Source: Candidatus Polarisedimenticolaceae bacterium
Lineage (GTDB): Bacteria > Acidobacteriota > Polarisedimenticolia > Polarisedimenticolales > DASRJG01
DNA length: 64,000 bases
Assembly: GCA_036275915.1 (NCBI GenBank)
Contig: DASUCV010000009.1
Coordinates: 62,001-126,000, forward strand
Direction of reading: 5' to 3'
The translations under genes were made by a program, and so were the position numbers. The notes below the pieces were generated by a model. The model was not told where the DNA came from. It did not search any database and saw only the letters and a program-made list of their open reading frames with translations. Shown here piece after piece: positions 44,081 through 52,192 of the stretch; within the stretch, counting starts at the first letter, position 1, and every line of letters starts with the position of its first letter.

Positions 44081-44368
44081 TCAGGCGGTCCTGATCCCCT
44101 CGGCCGCGAGGATGCTCGCGACGATCTCCGAGCATCCGGTGATCGTGACGCCGGCCCGGTCGAGCCGCGAGAGCGCTTCGAGCCCTGCGCGATCGACCAC
44201 CGAGACTCCGGAAAGGTCGAGAACGACGGTGTCCGCGGCCGCGAGCGCCGCCCGGCCCTCGTCCTCGACGAGCGCCGCGAACGACGCGATCAGTCGTCCT
44301 TCGGCCTTGAGCCTCACGCCCGGAGACGGATTGGGGTCGCGCGAGATCCGGAGCAGCATGACGAGCAC
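44081..44368 (-). CDS. Small STAS-domain protein
   Basis: A 95-residue STAS-type protein: VVLDLSGVSVVDRAGLEAL is the conserved strand-loop of the fold, though the usual phospho-Ser position carries Asp-Arg rather than Ser. It could therefore be a constitutive or phospho-mimicking form. GTG 44368 or ATG 44359 are both possible starts. It lies 31 bp downstream of the sigma-54 activator gene on the same strand and is probably co-transcribed. Confidence 0.72.
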   Translation of the reverse strand: MLVMLLRISRDPNPSPGVRLKAEGRLIASFAALVEDEGRAALAAADTVVLDLSGVSVVDRAGLEALSRLDRAGVTITGCSEIVASILAAEGIRTA

Positions 44369-44399
44369 CTCGCTCGTCCTTCAGGCACGGTCCGTGCCA

Positions 44400-46490
44400 T
44401 CACGCGCGACGGATGTCCCTCGCCGCCGCCGTCTTGCGCACGATCCCGAGACGCTGCATGCGGCCCTCGAGGGTGGTGCGCTTCAGGCCGAGGATCTTGG
44501 CGGCGCCGCGCTCGCCACTGACCCGCCAGCCGGTCTCCTCGAGCACCGAGAGGACATGATCCCGCTCGACGTCCTCCAAGGTGCGAGGGCGCCGGCTCGC
44601 CGGTGCCACGGCAGCGGCGATCGCGATGTCGCCGGGCTCGATGCGGCCGCGCGACGAGAGGATGACCGCCCGCTCGATGACGTTCTGGAGCTCGCGGACG
44701 TTACCGGGCCAGCGGTAGGCGGTCAGGCGCGCGAGGACGGCGTCGCTCGGCGCACCGACCGTTTTCCCCATCTTCGCCGCGTAGAGCATGACGAAGTGGC
44801 GTGCCAGGCGCGGCACGTCGTCCATCCGCTCGCGCAGCGGCGGAATGTGGATCGGGAAAACGTCGAGCCGGTAGAAGAGATCGGCACGGAACTTCCCCTC
44901 GGCCACGGCGAGGTCCAGATCGCGGTTCGTCGCGGCGACGAGGCGGACGTCGACCTTGATCGTCCGGGTGCCGCCGACGCGCTCGAACTCCCCGTCCTGG
45001 AGGACCCGCAGCAGCTTGGCCTGGAGATCGAGCGGAAGGTCGCCGATCTCATCGAGGAACAGCGTCCCGCCGTGCGCCAGCTCGAACCGCCCGAGCTTGC
45101 GCTGGAGCGCGCCGGTGAACGCACCTTTCTCGTGCCCGAACAGCTCGCTCTCGATGACACCGGCGGGGAGCGCGGCGCAGTTGACCTTGACGAGGATCTT
45201 CTCGCTGCGCCGGCTCGCCTCGTGGAGCACGCGGACGATCATCTCCTTGCCGGTCCCGGTCTCGCCGGTCACGAGGACGGTCGAGTCCGTCTCCGCGACC
45301 TTCCGGACACCGGCGAGCACGCCTGCGATCGCGCGCGACGCGCCGACGACGTCGCCGAACGACGATTCGGCCTTCGCCTCCTCCTGGAGATAGAGTTTCT
45401 CTTCCTCGAGACGCGCCTTGAGCGCCGCGATCTGCTCGTACGCGAGGAGGTTCTCGAGCGCGAGCGCGATCTGCTCGCCGATCGCGAAGAGGAGCGACGC
45501 ATCGGCCTCGGTGTAGCGTCCTCGCGTCTTGCTTCCCGCGTTCAGCGTTCCGATGATCTTCCCTTTGACGGCGAGCGGGACGGAGACCGCCGAGAGGATC
45601 CCTTCTTGGACGAGCCGCTCGTGCTCGAAGAACACCGGTGGCTTGCGGAGGTCGTCGGTGAGGAGCGGCTTGCCGTGATCGACGATCCACCCGGCCCGGC
45701 TGCCGGCATGGGGCCACTCGGTCCCGAGCGGGATGATCGGCGGCGTCGGGACCGTCCCGGCGACGCCGAGCACCGTGAACACATCGCGCACGGGATCCCT
45801 CAGGACGAGCGCCGCGCGATCGAACGGGATCACCCTCGCGAGCGCCGCCGCGGCGGCCTCGAACAGCGAGTTGCGATCGAGGCAGGTCACGACGGCGTTG
45901 TTGACGTCGAGCAGGACGCGGAGACGCTCGGTGCGCGCCTCGACGAGCGTCTTGAGTCCCGCGCTGACGCCGCTCAGCTCGCCGGCGAGCCGGCGCAGCT
46001 CGATCTCGGACAAGGTGGAGGCGGCGAGCACCTCGAGAAGAGCGACCTCGCCGTCGGTCCACCGGCGCGGCGCATGATCGACGACACAGAACGATCCGAG
46101 CGCGTGCCCCTCCGACGTGATGAGCGGGATCCCGGCGTACGCAATGATCCCGTGCGCGACGACCGCCGGGTTCGCCTTGAGAATGGGATGCTCCCGCGCG
46201 TCCTCGACGAGGAGCGGACGTCTCGACTCCACCGCGTGCTTGCAGAACGAGTGCGACAGCGGCGTCTCGCGCGCGAGGGCGAGCGGCTCGGCGAGGCCGC
46301 GCTGACTCTTGAAGAACTGGCGATGATCGTCGACGAGCGAGACGTACGCGACGGGGACGTGCAAGAGCGTCGTCGCGAGCGAGGTCAGGCGGTCAAATGC
46401 GGCCTCCGGGGGCGAGTCGAGGAGACACGTGCGGCGGAGCGCGTCGAGTCGTGCCGGGTCGAGAATGGCGTCGAGTTCACTGTCGGCCAC
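44400..46490 (-). CDS. GAF-GAF sigma-54-dependent transcriptional activator with Fis domain
   Basis: A 696-residue regulator related to FhlA/NorR. Two GAF sensor domains (about 25-165 and 190-345) replace a receiver, so it senses a ligand or redox state directly. AAA+ domain about 375-610 with Walker A GETGTGKE, sigma-54 loop GAFTGA and Walker B GGTLFLDEIGD; Fis-type helix-turn-helix at the C-terminus (LEDVERDHVLSVLEE ... AAKILGLKRTTLEGRM). GTG start with AAGGTG upstream. It lies between two sigma-54 promoters of near-identical sequence that drive secreted-protein genes. Confidence 0.93.
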   Translation of the reverse strand: MADSELDAILDPARLDALRRTCLLDSPPEAAFDRLTSLATTLLHVPVAYVSLVDDHRQFFKSQRGLAEPLALARETPLSHSFCKHAVESRRPLLVEDAREHPILKANPAVVAHGIIAYAGIPLITSEGHALGSFCVVDHAPRRWTDGEVALLEVLAASTLSEIELRRLAGELSGVSAGLKTLVEARTERLRVLLDVNNAVVTCLDRNSLFEAAAAALARVIPFDRAALVLRDPVRDVFTVLGVAGTVPTPPIIPLGTEWPHAGSRAGWIVDHGKPLLTDDLRKPPVFFEHERLVQEGILSAVSVPLAVKGKIIGTLNAGSKTRGRYTEADASLLFAIGEQIALALENLLAYEQIAALKARLEEEKLYLQEEAKAESSFGDVVGASRAIAGVLAGVRKVAETDSTVLVTGETGTGKEMIVRVLHEASRRSEKILVKVNCAALPAGVIESELFGHEKGAFTGALQRKLGRFELAHGGTLFLDEIGDLPLDLQAKLLRVLQDGEFERVGGTRTIKVDVRLVAATNRDLDLAVAEGKFRADLFYRLDVFPIHIPPLRERMDDVPRLARHFVMLYAAKMGKTVGAPSDAVLARLTAYRWPGNVRELQNVIERAVILSSRGRIEPGDIAIAAAVAPASRRPRTLEDVERDHVLSVLEETGWRVSGERGAAKILGLKRTTLEGRMQRLGIVRKTAAARDIRRA

Positions 46491-46526
46491 GCGGTCACCT
46501 TCCTACCCCCTGCACCTCTAAGTACA

Positions 46527-46539
46527 CGTCATCATGACG
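46527..46539. promoter_or_regulatory. 13-bp palindrome upstream of the sigma-54 activator
   Basis: CGTCAT-C-ATGACG is perfect and lies 37 bp upstream of the GTG start. It could be an autoregulatory or repressor site. The rest of 46491-46646 shows no other element. Confidence 0.35.
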
Positions 46540-46646
46540 ATCGTTGGCGACCCCGCAAGGTCGCCGGCGAGGTTCGGGGACACCGGAAGGAAGGTGTGGC
46601 CGGCCGTCCCCCGCAAGCGGACGGATCCGGCCACCGAGCGGTCCAT

Positions 46647-47039
46647 TCAGCGCGCCTCCGTCGCCCTCGGCAGGACGACCGCGGCGGACGCCGTTCGAGC
46701 CGGCTCGCTGAGATCGAGATCGAGACGCGCATGCGCGAGGACCAGGCGGACGATCTCCTCTTTCCCCGCCGCATTCGTCCTGGAATGGACCTCGTCGCGC
46801 GTCACCGGCACCACGATCGCGGTCGCCTTGCAGGCCGCGGTCGCGAGCACTCTGTGATCGCGCAGGATCTCGATCGCGTCGAGCGCCCGGCTCATCTGAA
46901 ACCGGTACTCGCCGGGGGCGAGCAGAACGCCATTGAGCACGAAGGGGTCATGGAGCAGGAGCAGGTCGGGCGGGGCGGCGAGCGCCGCGGGAGCGAGCGC
47001 CCCGGCGACCAAGAGTGCGAGGGTCAGCGAGCGTTTCAT
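46647..47039 (-). CDS. Small exported protein, sigma-54 controlled
   Basis: A 130-residue exported protein with a clear signal peptide (MKRSLTLALLVAGALAPAALA) and a small beta-rich domain (DPFVLNGVLLAPGEYRFQMS ... VHSRTNAAGKEEIV). Similar short proteins with an LxxGxYxF core are common in Acidobacteriota and have no known role. Strong Shine-Dalgarno AAGGAGG. The second sigma-54 promoter starts transcription near 47073, giving a 34-base leader. Confidence 0.78.
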   Translation of the reverse strand: MKRSLTLALLVAGALAPAALAAPPDLLLLHDPFVLNGVLLAPGEYRFQMSRALDAIEILRDHRVLATAACKATAIVVPVTRDEVHSRTNAAGKEEIVRLVLAHARLDLDLSEPARTASAAVVLPRATEAR

Positions 47040-47083
47040 GGCGGGCCTCCTTGTGGGTTGCACTGCGTCGTCGCAACGCAATC

Positions 47084-47097
47084 GCAGAAGGCGTGCC
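47084..47097 (-). promoter_or_regulatory. Second sigma-54 promoter, twin of 43994-44007
   Basis: Minus strand: TGGCACGCCTTCTGC, GG at 47097-47096 and GC at 47085-47084, 10 bases apart. The surrounding 21 bp differ from the first promoter at one base. Predicted start near 47073. Confidence 0.8.
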
Positions 47098-47136
47098 AGG
47101 CGGGTCATAGCGAGGCGGCGCGCTTTCAGTCTGTGC

Positions 47137-47167
47137 GCTGCCGGCATCTTGGGAAGATGCCGGCAGC
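47137..47167. repeat. Long hairpin between sulfatase and sigma-54 promoter
   Basis: Fourteen-base arms GCTGCCGGCATCTT and AAGATGCCGGCAGC flank a GGG loop. It lies 10 bp after the sulfatase stop and 40 bp upstream of the sigma-54 -24 element. It could be a terminator (no T-tract follows) or an activator-binding site. Confidence 0.6.
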
Positions 47168-47176
47168 ATGGCGCCG

Positions 47177-48799
47177 TCAGTTGCTGCTTCCGTGCGGGTT
47201 CTCCATCTTCTTCATCACCTCTTCGATCGCCTTCTTCATGCTCAAAGTGTCCGCCCCCTGGCTGGGCGGGAAGTCGACGAGGCTCTTGAGGTGCGCCGCG
47301 AGGAACGGGCCCGCCGCCGTCGGGGCCCACAGCTTCTGGGCGACGAACTTCCGCCCGACGTACTGCCACTCCTCGGAGTCCGGCGTCATCCGCTCCATGG
47401 GGTCCATGAGGAGGTTCACGACGTACGGCACGCTGGGATAAGCCTTCTCGTCGAACCACGACCCGTGATGCTTGACACCGATGTGCAGCTTCCAACCATC
47501 GACGCGGACCGCCATCAGATCGGTCTCGTCGTAGTAGAAGATCTCGTGTCGCGCCGACTTGTCGGTCTTTCCGGTCCACAGAGGCAGGTTGTCGTAACCG
47601 TCCAGATGGACCTTGTAGGTCGTCGCGCCGAGCTTCTTGCCGGTCAGCAGCTCGTCCTTCAGACTCGGCAGTCCGGCCGCCGACGCCAGCGTCAGGAACA
47701 GGTCCTCATGGTTCTGGATGCCGTTCGAGACGCTCCCCGCTTTGATCTTGCCCGGCCAGCTCACGAGGCACGGAACACGGACGCCGCCTTCCCAGGTCGT
47801 CCCCTTCTCACCGCGAAACGGCGCATAGCCGCCGTCGGGCCAGAGCAAGAGCTCGTAGCCGTTGTCGGTCGTGTAGACGACGATCGTGTTGTCGGCGACG
47901 CCGAGCTGCTTCAGCTTGTCGAGGAGCTGGCCGACTTGCTCGTCGTGCTCGATCATCTTCGCCCGCACCACGTCTTGCTCGGCGCGCCCCTCGTCGACCG
48001 CCTTCTGGAGGTACTTCTCTTGCGGGTGCGACCAGATGTGGATCGCCGTCGTGTTGAACCAGCAGAAGAACGGCTTGTCTCCCTTGCCGTTCTTGTCGAG
48101 CCACTTGAGCGTCTCCGCCGTGACCTCGGCGTCGAACGTCTCCATCCGCTTGCGGGTCAGAGGCCCGGTATCCTGGATGCGCTGCTTGCCGACCTTGCCG
48201 AACTTCGGGTCGACCGTGGGATCGTCGGTGTCGGTCGCCCACGTGTGGAGGGCGCCGCGGGGGCCGAACCTCTTCGTGTACTCCGGATTCTTCTGACCCG
48301 GGTAGTCGAGCTCTTCCGGCTCTTCTTCCGCATTCAGGTGGTAAAGGTTGCCGAACCACTCGTCGAAGCCGTGGACCGTCGGCAGGAACTCGTTCCGGTC
48401 GCCGAGATGGTTCTTGCCGAACTGCGCGGTCGCGTACCCTTGCGCCTTCAAGACCTCGGCGAGCGTCGGATCCGACTTCTGGATCCCGCGCGTCGAGCCG
48501 GGGATGCCGATCGTCGTCATTCCCGTGCGGATCGGGAGCTGGCCCGTGATGAATGCGGCACGGCCCGCCGTGCAGCTCGGCTGCCCGTAGTGATCGGTGA
48601 ACAGCATCCCCTCGTTCGCGATGCGGTCGATGTTGGGCGTCTTCCCCATCATCCCGTGCGTGTAGGCGCCGACGTTCCACATGCCGATGTCGTCGCCGAA
48701 GATGACGAGGATGTTCGGCTTCTTGGCTTGCGCGTGCGCGTTACCGATCGCGAGCGCGACGCACCATGCGATGAAGAGATCTCTCTTGCTGCTCCGCAT
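47177..48799 (-). CDS. Arylsulfatase-type sulfatase, exported
   Basis: A 540-residue sulfatase that hydrolyses sulfate esters. Signal peptide about 1-23 (ending in AHA). Metal-binding DD in ILVIFGDDIGMWN, and the formylglycine motif SCTAGRAAFITGQ near 75, in which Cys would be converted by a maturase. The conserved IHIWSHPQ and DNGYELLLWPDGG segments complete the calcium site. Start MRSSKRDL (48799), with AGGGGG four bases upstream. Divergent from the sulfite dehydrogenase genes, but no direct metabolic link is shown: sulfatases release sulfate, not sulfite. Confidence 0.92.
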   Translation of the reverse strand: MRSSKRDLFIAWCVALAIGNAHAQAKKPNILVIFGDDIGMWNVGAYTHGMMGKTPNIDRIANEGMLFTDHYGQPSCTAGRAAFITGQLPIRTGMTTIGIPGSTRGIQKSDPTLAEVLKAQGYATAQFGKNHLGDRNEFLPTVHGFDEWFGNLYHLNAEEEPEELDYPGQKNPEYTKRFGPRGALHTWATDTDDPTVDPKFGKVGKQRIQDTGPLTRKRMETFDAEVTAETLKWLDKNGKGDKPFFCWFNTTAIHIWSHPQEKYLQKAVDEGRAEQDVVRAKMIEHDEQVGQLLDKLKQLGVADNTIVVYTTDNGYELLLWPDGGYAPFRGEKGTTWEGGVRVPCLVSWPGKIKAGSVSNGIQNHEDLFLTLASAAGLPSLKDELLTGKKLGATTYKVHLDGYDNLPLWTGKTDKSARHEIFYYDETDLMAVRVDGWKLHIGVKHHGSWFDEKAYPSVPYVVNLLMDPMERMTPDSEEWQYVGRKFVAQKLWAPTAAGPFLAAHLKSLVDFPPSQGADTLSMKKAIEEVMKKMENPHGSSN

Positions 48800-48904
48800 G
48801 CGGCCCCCTCCTCCACCCCCAGATGTGGTCACAGCATACGCGGGGAGCCGCGGAGGGCGGGTGTTAAATCATGGACACGCCCCGACGGGCCCCGGGGGCC
48901 GTTG

Positions 48905-48910
48905 TAGAGT
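48905..48910 (+). promoter_or_regulatory. -10 box of the sulfite dehydrogenase gene (leaderless type)
   Basis: TAGAGT ends 6 bases before the ATG at 48917. A GC-rich palindrome GGCCCC-G-GGGGCC lies just upstream. No Shine-Dalgarno sequence. Confidence 0.45.
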
Positions 48911-48916
48911 CCGCGC

Positions 48917-50050
48917 ATGATCCGCCGCCGGCAGTTCCTGGAAACGAGCACGCTCGCCGCGCTCGGGACGATGCTCGCAGGCTCGACCCGTGCCTTCGCG
49001 GCGTCGGAGCCGGCGCACGACCTGATCGTGCGCAGCCTTCTCCCCGAGAATCTTGAGACGCCGATCGCGTGGTTCGACCGGCTCGTCATCCCGAACGACG
49101 TCTTCTTCGTGCGGAGCCACTTCGGTGTCCCGCGCGTCGGCGCCGCCCACACATTGCGCGTCGAGGGAACGAAGCCGCTCGATCTGACGCCGGCCGATCT
49201 CGCCGCGATGCCGCAGACGACCGTCGTCGCGGTCCTCCAATGCGCCGGCAACGGCCGCTCGCTGATCGAGCCGCGCGTTCCGGGGGTGCAGTGGGGCCAC
49301 GGCGCGATGGGCCAGGCGTCGTGGACGGGTGTGCGCCTCAAAGAGATCCTCGACCGTGCGGGCGTTCCCGCCGACGCCAAGCACGTCCAGCTCGAAGGCG
49401 CGGACGCCCAGCCGAAGCCCACGACGCCCGCCTTCCACCGCTCCATCCCCCTCGATCGGGCGCTCGATGTGACGACGCTCGTCGCGCTCAAGATGAACGG
49501 CGAGCCTCTCTCGCACGCGCACGGCGCCCCGTTCCGCCTCGTCGTCCCGGGGTGGGCCGGCGATCATTGGATGAAGTGGCTGCGCACGATCCGGCCCCAG
49601 GCCGCCGAGGCGGCCGGCTTCTACATGCAGACCGGCTACAAGATGCCCAAGTCGCCGGTCGAGCCCGGCGCCGCCGTGAAGCCCGAGGACATGGCCTCGC
49701 TCACCACCTTCCCCGTGAAGTCGGTCATCGCGCGACCGGCCGACGGCGGGAAGGCGCCGCGCGGCACGCAGGAGGTCGCGGGTGTCGCCTTCTCGGGGCT
49801 CGCGCCGATCGCCGGAGTGGCCGTCTCGACGGACGGCGGATCGACGTGGCAGACCGCGAGCCTCGAAGGCGAGGCCGGGGTCGGCCGGTGGCAGGTCTTC
49901 CGCTACGGGTTCAAGGCCTCACCCGGCAACGCGCAGGCGATGGCGCGCGCGATCGATGCGAAGGGGAACACGCAGCCCGAGAAGCTCTCGTGGAATCCGA
50001 GCGGCTACTTCTGGAACGCGTGGCACCGCGTGCAGTGGGAGGTCGTGTGA
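48917..50050 (+). CDS. Periplasmic molybdopterin sulfite dehydrogenase-like protein
   Basis: A 377-residue protein of the sulfite oxidase family. Twin-arginine signal (RRRQFLET), then a molybdopterin domain with the molybdenum-ligating cysteine in VLQCAGNGRS (about 110-119), conserved HGAPFRLVVPGWAGDHWMKWL, and a C-terminal dimerisation domain (VSTDGGSTW ... NPSGYFWNAWHRV). This matches SorA/SoxC-type enzymes, oxidising sulfite (or a sulfur intermediate) and passing electrons to cytochrome c. It overlaps the cytochrome gene by 4 bp. Confidence 0.92.
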   Translation: MIRRRQFLETSTLAALGTMLAGSTRAFAASEPAHDLIVRSLLPENLETPIAWFDRLVIPNDVFFVRSHFGVPRVGAAHTLRVEGTKPLDLTPADLAAMPQTTVVAVLQCAGNGRSLIEPRVPGVQWGHGAMGQASWTGVRLKEILDRAGVPADAKHVQLEGADAQPKPTTPAFHRSIPLDRALDVTTLVALKMNGEPLSHAHGAPFRLVVPGWAGDHWMKWLRTIRPQAAEAAGFYMQTGYKMPKSPVEPGAAVKPEDMASLTTFPVKSVIARPADGGKAPRGTQEVAGVAFSGLAPIAGVAVSTDGGSTWQTASLEGEAGVGRWQVFRYGFKASPGNAQAMARAIDAKGNTQPEKLSWNPSGYFWNAWHRVQWEVV

Positions 50051-50646
50051 GGGCGGCGATCGTCGCGATCGCACTCGTCCTGACCGGCGCGTGCACGGCT
50101 CCTCCTCAGCAGGTGCAGCACGTGCCCGAATCCCATCCCGTCGACACCGCGTTTCTCAAGAACGATTGCGTTGCCTGCCACACCGCCGACCTCGTCGCGC
50201 AGCAGCGCCTGACCGACAAGCAGTGGCCGAAGAGCGTCGACAAGATGCGCGGGTGGGGCGCTCCGACCGAGGACGACGAGGTTCAACCGCTCCTGGCGGG
50301 ACTCCTCGGAGTCGCCTCGCGCGACGCCGGTCCTTACGTGCCGAAGACGATCTCGGCTCACGAGGCGGCGCAGCTCTTCACGACCGCGCCCGACGGCAAG
50401 CTCGGCGGCGGCGACGTCAAGAAGGGTCGCGACCTCTACGCCGACCGCTGCTCCCCCTGTCATGCCGACGACGCGCGCGGCGGCACGATGGGCGTCGCCC
50501 TCGCGGGGCGGCACGTGCTCGACCGCGCGCCCGACTTCGCCCGAGCGATCCGCGCCGGCCGTGGGCGCATGCCTGAGTATCCCGAGACAACCGACGCCGA
50601 GATCGCGGACATGATCGCGTACCTGAGGTCGATCAAGGCGCCGTGA
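50047..50646 (+). CDS. Diheme cytochrome c lipoprotein (SorB/SoxD-like)
   Basis: A 199-residue protein. Lipoprotein signal ending in LTGAC, then two heme motifs CVACH (about 41-45) and CSPCH (about 138-142), with a plausible axial Met in GRGRMPEYPE. GTG start overlapping the molybdoenzyme stop (GTGA). It should accept electrons from the upstream sulfite dehydrogenase and hand them to a terminal oxidase or other cytochrome. Confidence 0.9.
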   Translation: MRAAIVAIALVLTGACTAPPQQVQHVPESHPVDTAFLKNDCVACHTADLVAQQRLTDKQWPKSVDKMRGWGAPTEDDEVQPLLAGLLGVASRDAGPYVPKTISAHEAAQLFTTAPDGKLGGGDVKKGRDLYADRCSPCHADDARGGTMGVALAGRHVLDRAPDFARAIRAGRGRMPEYPETTDAEIADMIAYLRSIKAP

Positions 50647-50734
50647 GCGCCGGCGCCGCCGCGGCCCTCGTCGTGCTCGGGCGGGCCGCGAACGAGTCGA
50701 TCCGAGGCATCATGAAGACGAGAGGACGCCGACC

Positions 50735-52192
50735 ATGAAAATGCTCGCCATCTTTGCCGTGTCGATCGTGCTGTCCACCTGCGCCTTGGCGGCGGATCTC
50801 GCCGAAGGCCTCAAGCCGTACGTCAAGGTCCAGGCGAAGCGCGTCGTGCTCGCGCACGTGCGCGTCATCGACGGCACCGGCAAGCCCGCGATCGACGACC
50901 GCAACGTCACGATCGAGAACGGGAAGATCGCATCGATCGCACCGGGTGCCGACCTCGCGTCATCGAGCGACACGACGGTGCTCGACATGAAGGGCAAGAC
51001 CGTGCTCCCCGGCCTCGTCGGAATGCACGATCACATGTACTACGTCGCGCGACCGAACCTCGACGCGACCGGACACTCCGAAGACCCGCTCGTCGTGCCG
51101 CAGATGACCTTCTCGGCGCCGCGCCTCTACCTGGCGAACGGCGTGACGACGATCCGCACGACGGGCAGCGTCGAAGGGTTCGCCGACATCAACCTGCGCG
51201 ACCTCATCGACGCGGGGCAGCTCCTCGGTCCGCACATGGACGTCACTGCACCCTATCTGCAGGGGAAGAGCACGCTCTTCATGCAGATGTATCAATTGAA
51301 GGACGCCGACGACGCGCGCCGCTTCGTCGATTTCTGGGCCGACGCCGGCGCCACGAGCTTCAAGGCGTACATGCACATCACGCGCGCCGAGCTGAAGGCT
51401 GCCGCGGACGAGGCCCACAAGAGGCACCTCAAGATCACCGGCCACCTCTGCTCGGTGACCTATCCCGAAGCGATCGAGGCCGGCATCGACGACCTCGAGC
51501 ACGGCTTCATGGTCAACACCGACGGCGCCACGGACAAGAAGCCCGACGAGTGCCCGATCGCCCATTCCGACGCCTTCATCGACCGCATCGAGCCCGACGG
51601 CTCCGAGGCGAAGGCGCTGATCGACAGCCTTGTCGCGCACCACGTCGCGATCACATCCACGATGCCGGTCTTCGAGAACAGGATGCCGAATAGGCCGCCG
51701 TTGAACCCCAAGGCGATGGACTCGCTGACGACGGAGGCGAGGACGGCCTACATGTATGCGCGCAATCGCGCCGCGTCGCAGCCCGCAGAGTCCGCCGCGC
51801 GCGTCACCCGCAACTTCCAGCGCGGCCTCGCCATGGAGCACGCCTTCGCGAAGGCCGGCGGCCTCCTCCTCGCCGGCTGCGACCCGACCGGCAACGGCGG
51901 CACCATCCCCGGCTTCGCCGACCTTCGCGAGGTCGAGCTTCTCGTGGAGGCCGGCTTCACCCCAGCCGAAGCGATCCGCGTGGCGACGCTCAACGGCGCG
52001 ATCTTCCTCGGCCGCGACAAGACGATCGGCAGCATCGAGGCCGGCAAGGACGCCGACCTCTTCGTCGTCGGCGGCGATCCTTCGACCAAGATCGGGGACA
52101 TCAACAATGTCGAGATCGTGTTCAAGGACGGCATCGGGTTCGACACGGCGAAGCTGCTCGAGAGCGTGAAGGGACGTTATGGCCAGTATTGA
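50735..52192 (+). CDS. Exported amidohydrolase (imidazolonepropionase-like family)
   Basis: A 485-residue metal-dependent hydrolase. Signal peptide about 1-19, then the amidohydrolase fold with metal motif VGMHDHMY, KAYMHITRAELK (with the bridging lysine), ITGHLC and LEHGF histidines, and GCDPTG carrying the last aspartate. C-terminal beta-domain GSIEAGKDADLFVVGGDP closes the fold. Probably hydrolyses a peptide-like or cyclic amide outside the cytoplasm; substrate unknown. GAGAGGA precedes the ATG. It overlaps the next gene by 14 bp. Confidence 0.88.
   Translation: MKMLAIFAVSIVLSTCALAADLAEGLKPYVKVQAKRVVLAHVRVIDGTGKPAIDDRNVTIENGKIASIAPGADLASSSDTTVLDMKGKTVLPGLVGMHDHMYYVARPNLDATGHSEDPLVVPQMTFSAPRLYLANGVTTIRTTGSVEGFADINLRDLIDAGQLLGPHMDVTAPYLQGKSTLFMQMYQLKDADDARRFVDFWADAGATSFKAYMHITRAELKAAADEAHKRHLKITGHLCSVTYPEAIEAGIDDLEHGFMVNTDGATDKKPDECPIAHSDAFIDRIEPDGSEAKALIDSLVAHHVAITSTMPVFENRMPNRPPLNPKAMDSLTTEARTAYMYARNRAASQPAESAARVTRNFQRGLAMEHAFAKAGGLLLAGCDPTGNGGTIPGFADLREVELLVEAGFTPAEAIRVATLNGAIFLGRDKTIGSIEAGKDADLFVVGGDPSTKIGDINNVEIVFKDGIGFDTAKLLESVKGRYGQY

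Noticed and set aside
50021-50033. TGGCACCGCGTGC, which resembles a sigma-54 promoter.
   Set aside because: The GG-to-GC spacing is 8 rather than 10 and it lies within the coding sequence of the sulfite dehydrogenase.
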